Source: Manihot esculenta
Taxonomy: Eukaryota > Streptophyta > Magnoliopsida > Malpighiales > Euphorbiaceae
Length of the DNA stretch: 64,000 nucleotides
NCBI RefSeq assembly: GCF_001659605.2
Contig: NC_035173.2
Coordinates: 17,152,618-17,216,617, forward strand
Direction of reading: 5' to 3'
Numbering within the stretch: position 1 is the first letter of the stretch; each line of letters opens with the position of its first letter. Position numbers and translations under genes: made by a program. The notes under the pieces were generated by a model. It searched no databases, was not told the DNA's origin, and saw only the letters and a list, made by a program, of their open reading frames with translations. This document shows, piece by piece, positions 57,507 through 64,000 of this stretch.

Positions 57507-60500
57507 AAGAAGTACTCTACTGCTACTATCACGAACCTCTTTTGCCCCATGGTTTTAAGGAATGACGCAGGATGTCTATGCCCCACTATGAGAAGGCCAA
57601 GGGCTTAATATGCTGGACTATGGTGTGGCTGGGTTGTTAATGGCATTGGCAAACCTTTGGCAGACGTCGCATCTTCTGACTAACTCCTCCGCTTCTTTTT
57701 TTAACTGTGGGCCAGTAGTAGCCTTGCTTGAAAATTTTATTTGCTGACGTGCTTGCTCCTTCATGCGATCCACAGACTCCCTGATGTATCTTCTCAATCA
57801 CCTTGGCTGCTTCCTCAGGACCCACACATCTGAGCTACGGGCTAGATTTCCCCCTTCGATACAAGGTTCCCCTTACTGCTTGGTAATTGGCAGCCTTAGC
57901 TGCAATTCTTTTTACTTCTATTTTATCCTCAGGAAGCTTCCCAGTCTCCAAATATTCTAGGTATGGGGTCATCCAACTCTACCCCTCTTCAATTTGCATT
58001 ATTGTGGTGGGTTTCTTAAAAGTGGGGATGCTGATATGCTGTATGTACACTTCATTCGGGAGCTGTTCTAGTCCTTCCTCGGATAATCGGCTAAGCAGGT
58101 TTGCTTCTTCGTTTTCCTCTCTAGGTATCCTCTGATACTATACAACAATCCCGTTCTCGCCGAGCTCAGCTTCCACAGCTCGTACCTTGACTAGGCATTT
58201 TTGCATGATGGGGTCCCTTGCTTGATATGCCCTCGTTATTTGATTGATCACTAGTTGGGAGTCGCTGCTTATTTTAAGGTAGGTTGCCCCTACTTCAGAC
58301 GCTATCAGCATTCCGTTTATCAAGGCTTCGTATTCTGCCATGTTATTAGAGGCTGTAAATTCCAAGCGTAGGACGTAGCAGACCTTGAGTCCCTCTAGGC
58401 CTTTCAAAAGTATTCCGGCTCCACTGGCCCCAGCGTTGGACGCCCCATCTACATACAGATTCGAGTTGAACTCCCGTGGTGTCCGGTCTCCATCCCTTCC
58501 TCCAACTGAGCTTGGTAACTCTCTACTTTGTTCTTGTTGTTCCTCATTGAAGGAGCATTCGGCTATGAAGTCAGCGAGGGCCTAGGCTTTGATGGTTGTC
58601 TGAGGTCGGTATTCAAGGCAGTACGGGCTGATTTTGACAAACCAGGCGAGCATCCTACATAATGTTTCAGGTTTGTAAAGAATTTTCTTAAGGGGTTGAT
58701 CTATCATCACGACTCCCTAGTGGCTTGTTCTGAGGCTGCTAGATATATCAAGCACATGTGGTGAACTAAGGTATTGCTTGAGGTTATTGAAGGCCTCTTA
58801 GGAATCCTCTATCCATTCGAAGTTTGGGACTTTCCCTAGCTTTTTGAAGAATGGTAAGCACCGCTCTACAAACTTTGACATGAATCAGTTAAGTGCTACC
58901 ACCCTCTCTGTAGGCTTCTGCACATCCCTCACACAAGTCGGCTCTGGCATCTTCAGTATAGCTTCCACTTTCTCTGGGTTTGACTCAATTTCCTTTCCAC
59001 TAACCATGTAACCTAGGAATTTTCCTCCTCTGATGAAGAAGGTGCACTTGGCCTGGTTCAGCCTCATTCTGTATTATTCCAGCACCCCGAATACTTCTTT
59101 TAGGTCGGCCAAGTGTTGCTGGAAGGTCTGGCTTTTCACCACCATGCCGTCCACGTATACCTCTACATTTCTCCCTATCTACCCCTTGAAGATTTTATTC
59201 ATCAGTCTTTGATATGTCGCCCCTACATTTTTCAGCCCGAAGGGCATGGCCTTGTAGCAATAGGTCTCATCTTCAGTTATGAACGAGGTCTTCTCTTCAT
59301 CTGACCTCTGTCCATAGGAATTTGATGATAACCAAACATAGCATCAAGGGATGACATGTAATCAAAACTGGCCGTGGAATCGACCATTTTATTAATGTCA
59401 GGAACGGGATAACAATCTTTGGGGCAGGCCTGGTTCAGGTCAGTAAAATCTATACACATTTTGTATTTGCCATTAGCTTTTTTGACTAACACAGGGTTGG
59501 CTAACCACTGTGGGTACATAACTTCAAAAATGAACCCTGCCTCCTCTAACTTCTGAACTTCTTCTCATGTAGCCTGTTGTTCCTCCTTTCCGAACACTCT
59601 TTTCTTCTGCTTTATTGGTTTTGCTCTAGGGAGAACATTGAGTTTATGGGTCATCACCTCAGGGTCTATTCCCGACATGTCGGAAGGCTTCCAGGCGAAG
59701 CTTGAGGCATGTCTTCTGATAAGGGCCATTACTGTTGCTTTCTGCTCTTCGTTAAGGCTCGCGTTGAGGCTGAAGACTTTGTCAACTTCTTTCTTCTGAT
59801 AGTGGAAATGTCTCCAGCTTGTCAACGGGCTCCGTCCTGGCCTCCTTCTTTTCATCCAGGACTTCCATGACCTCCGGGTTCACCTCCTCAGCTGCTGCGT
59901 CTGGTTCTACCACCGTGGCCAGATACACTGTCCGAGCTTCCTCCTGTCGTCCTCGAACTACTCCTACCCCTGCCTCGGTTGGAAATTTCATGGTCAGGTA
60001 CCTAATGCTGGCTACTGCTTCAAAATCGTACAGTGTTGGCCTTCCTAGAATTGCATTGTAGCTTAGGGGGAGCTTCACTACCAGAAAAATTGCATAGTGA
60101 GTGCGAGATAAGGGTGGTTCTCCCAACGTTAGGGCCACCTTCACCTTCCTTTCCACTACCATTAGGGTTCCTCCTATCCCCTTGACCGGGGCTTGATCCT
60201 TTACCAGCTGCTCCTCTAGTATTCTCATCTGCTGAAAGACCTAGTAGGGTAGCAGGTTCACCTTACTCCCATCATCTACTAGGACCTTGCAGACCCTGTA
60301 GTTGTGAATAACGGCCTCGATGACTAGGGCGTCGTCATGGGGCATCTGAATCCTATGAGCATTCACATGGGAGAAAGAGATGGTTACTAGGGAGTGCTCC
60401 ACTATTTGCAGGACTTCCTTGCTACTCCCCTCTCAACTTTGGCTTCTCTTCCTCCCTCTCCTGCTCATCCGGCCTCCGGTTCCCCCTATGATCATGTTGA

Positions 60501-61736
60501 TGGTTCCACTGGAGCCGTCATTCACTAGCCCAGCTCCCTGTTTACGGGGCCTCTCCTCTATAGCATTTTGTTGGGGCCTCTCTCCTTCCGATTATCTCAC
60601 AAAGTTTCGGAAATGCCCTCTCTTGAGCAGCCTCTCTATCTCATTGATCAGTTGGTAGCAGTTGTTGGTATCATGGCCGTGGGTCTGGTGGTACTAGCAG
60701 TACTTATCTAGATCCCTCCGGTTGGCTTGGCTCTCATGGACTTAGGCCATTGGATGAAGTCCTTGTCCTATACCGCTATGAGCACTTCGCCTCTAGATGC
60801 ATTCAGAGGGGTGAGTGCTTCGGGGATCCGGGGCTGATATGCCTTTTGTTCTCTCCTTTCCTAGGGATGTCTGTACACCTCATGCCCCCGATTCTGCTTC
60901 CTTTCTTGCCTCTCAGGCCTTCTCTCTTCCACAGTCTTTCCCCTATCTCCGGCCTCCCTGGCGAACCTGCTAGTGGTTAAGGCATCGTCTTGCCTTATGT
61001 ACTTCTCTGCTCTCTTCATCAGCTCCGCTAGGGTAGTGGGTGGCTTCCGACATAGTGACCCAAAGAACTCAGGGGATGTAGTCCCCTTCTGCATGGCTTG
61101 CACTGCCCCTGCGTCATCCAGCTTAGGGATTTGTAGGGCTTCTGAGTTGAAACGGGCCACGTACTCTCTTAGGGATTCATTTTTTCATTGTCGGACCATC
61201 TCCAGGTAGCTAGTCTTCCTCTTAACCGGGACCCCTACAATGAATCGGCTGATGAATATGTTGGCGAGGTCCGCAAAGCTCCTAATGCTCCCTGCCTCCA
61301 AGCTGTTAAACCACGCCCTAGTTGGTCCTGTGAGGGTGGTGGGGAAAACCTTACACATTAGGGCATCCGAGAGAGCCTGGAGCTCCATGAACATTTTATA
61401 GTTCAGGATATGCTCCCAGGGGTTCCCTACTCCATCATAAGCCGCCATAGGTGGCATCATAAACTTTTTTGGGATGGTTTCCCATTGGATCCACCCTAAG
61501 AAAGGTGAGGATATGGGTAGTAAAGCCTGGCTATTGTCGTTAGCCCCTAGCTCCGCCAGGAGCTGCTCCTTCATTTTTCGTAACTTCCTGTACACATCTG
61601 TCTCCTCCTACCTTGGCCTTTTCTCTAGGCGATATCTCTCTTCCCATTCTTCACTTTCCATCCTCCCTACTATCCCAACAGAGTAGCTCTCTACTTCATC
61701 ATTCTTAATAAGCTCTCTTACCCTCTGACTCGCGGT
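56203..61736 (-). pseudogene. gag-pol: Decayed Ty3/gypsy (Tat-like) gag-pol
   Basis: Reading right to left: gag core (61595-61185, with PMAAYDGVGNPWEHILNYKM and ARAWFNSLE-like motif TRAWFNSLEAGSI; continued at 61160-60861), protease (LVDDGSKVNLLPY near 60270 then a stop, followed by GIGGTLMVVERKVKVALTLG and LSYNAILGRPTLYDFEAVAS), RT (59519-59277 with NPVLVKKANGKYKMCIDF and [12 protein letters not shown]; 59067-58885 with QAKCTFFIRGGKFLGYMVSG), RNase H (58407-58138, FTASNNMAEYEALI), integrase zinc-binding part (57825-57637) and integrase core (triplicated). At about 59145-59160 the RT catalytic YVDD reads YVDG. Many stops and shifts make it non-functional. No own LTR is present at either end. 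Confidence 0.9.
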
Positions 61737-63210
61737 TGTCGAAGCCGGTCAAAAATAACCTCTACGGTTATCAACAATCTTACAACTGCAGATAGTGGTA
61801 AAGGATCGAATCCACAGAGAATTGAGTACTTATCTATTTTTCCCAAACAAGATCAATTAGAATCAACTGAAAGCACAATTGAAAGCAAGTAGATCAAAAG
61901 TAAAGTGCAATAAAGTAAAAAAGGGGGGTTTTGAGATTGATTTGACTAACAACTATTGAAAGCAATTAAAACAGCAAGTAATCAAAATAAAAGAGGAAAT
62001 CAATATGAAAAAGGTCTAGTTGAAGATATGGATCCACTTTAGTTGTTTGGGTTGATCATTGAAACTTATGTTTTCTTGATTGGTTCAATAGATTAGTTAT
62101 AGGAGTGGAAAACGCTTCTCACCACCATGTCTCTCCTTATGATCAAATCAATTAGGGAACGTCCTCTAATCAATTACTAATTAATAAATTGCCAAGGAAT
62201 GTCCTTGGGCCTTAGGCATCAAAACAATTGTCAATTGCATAAAGAATGAGAGAGATCCAATCCTAGCTACTCCAAGCGCATGAAGATGATGCTAGATCAT
62301 ACAATTCCTTAGTTTTTACACCAAGTGTTCTTAGGTCAGAATATTTCCAGCAATTACGAACTAACAAATATCCCAACTAACAATCAATTAACTTTGTAAT
62401 CAAGAATCAAGTGGCCAATTTGATCAAAACAACAAAGCAATCTTAGAATTAAGCACACAATTGCATGAATATTGGACAAATCAAAAGCAAACACTTTATG
62501 TTCAAATCTCACAACCCTTTAAACAATCTTAGTTTCAACCAATCCTCAACTAGAATTTAAGGGTTTCAGCCACTCATGGCTGAACCAAAACAAAAAATAG
62601 AAGGAGAGAAGAAGGAAGGCTGCCTAGGGTTTCTTGGGTGTCCATGCATCTTTTAGAGGTTGCCCAAAGTGCCCTTGGTCTTATATGTGCCTTCTATGTG
62701 CATGTGTGAAGTTGCAAAGACTTTTTGGTCTTTTAATTGCTGCCCAAGTGTGTCCAAGAAATCTTCTTCACATTATTCTTGCCACTCATGCACTAAAGAG
62801 GAAGGTGGAGCCTCTTTTGAATTTTGAATGTGCATGGCATGAAGTGGGAAACATGTGATCTTCAAGATTTGGCTTCTTGAATAAGGAAGAAGAAGTTCGG
62901 GGGGACTTTCGGCTGCCTAAGCTTAGTTTCGGAGGCTGGACTTTCGGCTCTGGAGCAAACTTTTGGCCGCCGAAGGTGCCGCTGAAGATGGTTGAGTTTC
63001 AGATCTGGACGAGGCTTTCGGCCGCCGAAGGTGCTTCCGAAGGTGGCTTTTCCAGATTTGGCACTTTTTGGCAGTTTTAAGAGCATTTTCTCTAGATTGT
63101 CTCTTTACACCTAATATCTGCAAAACATGATTAAAACCACAAAATTAGGTAGAAAAGGTGCAAATAAACATCAATAAGGTCATGATAAAGTGGACTAAAA
63201 TATGCTCTAT
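61737..63210 (-). mobile_element. LTR-like insertion within gag (about 1.47 kb)
   Basis: Splits the gypsy gag. On the minus strand it starts TGATAGAGCATATTTTAG and ends CCGGCTTCGACA, with TG/CA termini, so it may be a solo LTR. It contains GTGGTAAAGGATCGAATCCAC (61796-61816, plus strand), a phrase common near plant LTR ends, and several GGCCGCCGAA near-palindromes at 62895-63050 like those of family 1. I could not find a matching 5-bp target duplication, so limits are tentative. No genes inside. Confidence 0.55.
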
Positions 63211-63399
63211 CACCCTTCGGCCTCTAGCTCTGGCGGCCGGCTCATCTTCCCTAGTGGCCCCTCCGCTTCTTTCTCCTATTCTTCGACTACTCTATTGGTG
63301 GATTTGGTAGTTGAAGGTGGATTGGGGTTCAGTAGCATTGAACCCTTCAGCTACAGGGGGTATGTTTAATGGGGTGTTAAGACCCCTCTGTTGCAACAT
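63211..63399 (-). pseudogene. gag: Gypsy gag N-terminal piece, beyond the LTR insertion
   Basis: On the minus strand MLQQRGLNTPLNIPPVAEGF opens a gag start, followed by a stop and basic RRIGERSGGATREDEPAARA text, continuing toward the gag core at 61736 once the insertion is removed. It is cut off at about 63400 by the next element. Confidence 0.6.
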
Positions 63400-63632
63400 C
63401 TGATGTGAACCAGCATGGGAAGCAAGGCAAGGATCCCTTGGAGCTACAACAAGGACCATTGACAAGGAATAAAGCAAGGAAGTACGGCGTTACTCTTGGA
63501 TTGCATATTCAAGAATTTATTACAAGAGAGATGACTGAAATTGCTAGGGATAAGTGCGAGAAGGAACTTGAAGGTCATTCGAAGCTGATTACGTTGCTGG
63601 GTGTATGCATGGATGAAGCAGAAGCAAATTGA
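63400..63632 (+). pseudogene. Gypsy internal-region end (gag-like/3' frame), partial
   Basis: The forward frame 63405-63632 contains DPLELQQGPLTRNKARKYGV, which matches the (D)PL...GP(L/I)TRARAKK phrase found near the 3' end of many plant gypsy polyproteins. It ends with MDEAEAN and TGA. The upstream part of the element is missing. Confidence 0.5.
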
Positions 63633-64000
63633 AGATTTGTAGCGCTCGCTACCATTATCAAAGTCGCGCTCGCGACATTCAGTTAGCCGAAGATACTTTT
63701 GTGTTTTGTGGAAGTTAATTTTGGAGCACATCATGGAGGAAGATAGTGGAGAATCAGCCCGAACCATAAGCAGGTTGTGGTTTCGTCCCTGAGGTTGTGG
63801 TTTCTGCTGGAACTATTGAGGCATACGAGAATGTGGTTGGTTTTTAAAGACTTGGCAGTTATTTTTGTTATTTTAGCTTGTTTCCCTGTTGGGATAGGAA
63901 TTCTGACTTAGTATTTGTTTTCCTTTTCCAACTAGGTTTAGGTTTTTGCCTTACACTATAAATAAGGCCTTAAATTCTTATATCAGACACTTTCTTTGTT
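63633..64000 (+). mobile_element. Gypsy 3' UTR and LTR start, cut by window edge
   Basis: Non-coding sequence after the frame above, with GCGCTCGC/GTCGCGCTCGCGAC repeats at 63642-63680, T-rich stretches and a TATA box CACTATAAATAAGGCC at 63954-63969. It reads like the U3 part of an LTR; the R/U5 part lies beyond the window. Confidence 0.5.

Noticed and set aside
61737..63210. A proved solo LTR with target duplication
   Set aside because: TG/CA ends are present, but flanking bases do not match as a 5-bp duplication, so it is listed only as LTR-like.

Overview
The window is plant nuclear DNA. It is AT-rich, contains GT-AG introns, and is full of Ty1/copia, Ty3/gypsy and CACTA elements plus decayed pieces of plant-specific genes (TOPLESS, 4CL-like ligase, starch synthase 4, beta-xylosidase, LHCB). 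It reads as eudicot heterochromatin or repeat-rich intergenic DNA. The species cannot be fixed from the sequence alone. I found no intact host gene; every coding stretch belongs to a mobile element or a pseudogene.

Layout. 1-6351 is a nest of LTR retrotransposons: a reverse LTR (1-1243) cut into a forward LTR (1244-2198), which is itself inserted in a reverse gypsy gag (2199-3530); then a third element whose LTR carries a 2,100-bp solo LTR (4247-6346) with a perfect 5-bp target duplication. 6352-14317 is the rest of that third, non-autonomous element. Its leader plus gag start is repeated in five exact 374-bp units (7092-13707), and unit two carries a 4.74-kb non-autonomous CACTA transposon (7671-12413) with captured exons. 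A further LTR fragment follows (14318-15443), then AT-rich sequence, then a TOPLESS-family pseudogene (18067-18840).

19045-48201 is the most unusual part: a tandem array of eight copies of a roughly 3.5-kb unit. Each full unit carries a decayed N-terminal piece of a 4-coumarate:CoA-ligase-like gene between long imperfect inverted repeats, plus a (TA)n tract. All copies that retain the site share the same frameshift in the nucleotide-binding loop, so the array amplified an already dead gene. A young Ty1/copia element with one nonsense codon and a truncated 3' LTR sits in copy six (37583-42513).

45774-53690 is a mosaic of gene fragments joined end to end with introns kept: pelota (partly duplicated together with array unit eight), a TGD3-like ABC ATPase exon, starch synthase 4, a GH3 beta-xylosidase and, in antisense, an LHC-II chlorophyll a/b protein. 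This is the pattern expected of a gene-capturing transposon (Helitron or Pack-MULE) or of patchwork DNA repair.

54400-64000 returns to gypsy elements: a forward LTR and leader, then a decayed reverse gypsy gag-pol (56203-61736 and 63211-63399) with a 435-bp integrase segment repeated three times, an inserted LTR (61737-63210), and the 3' end plus LTR start of another element.
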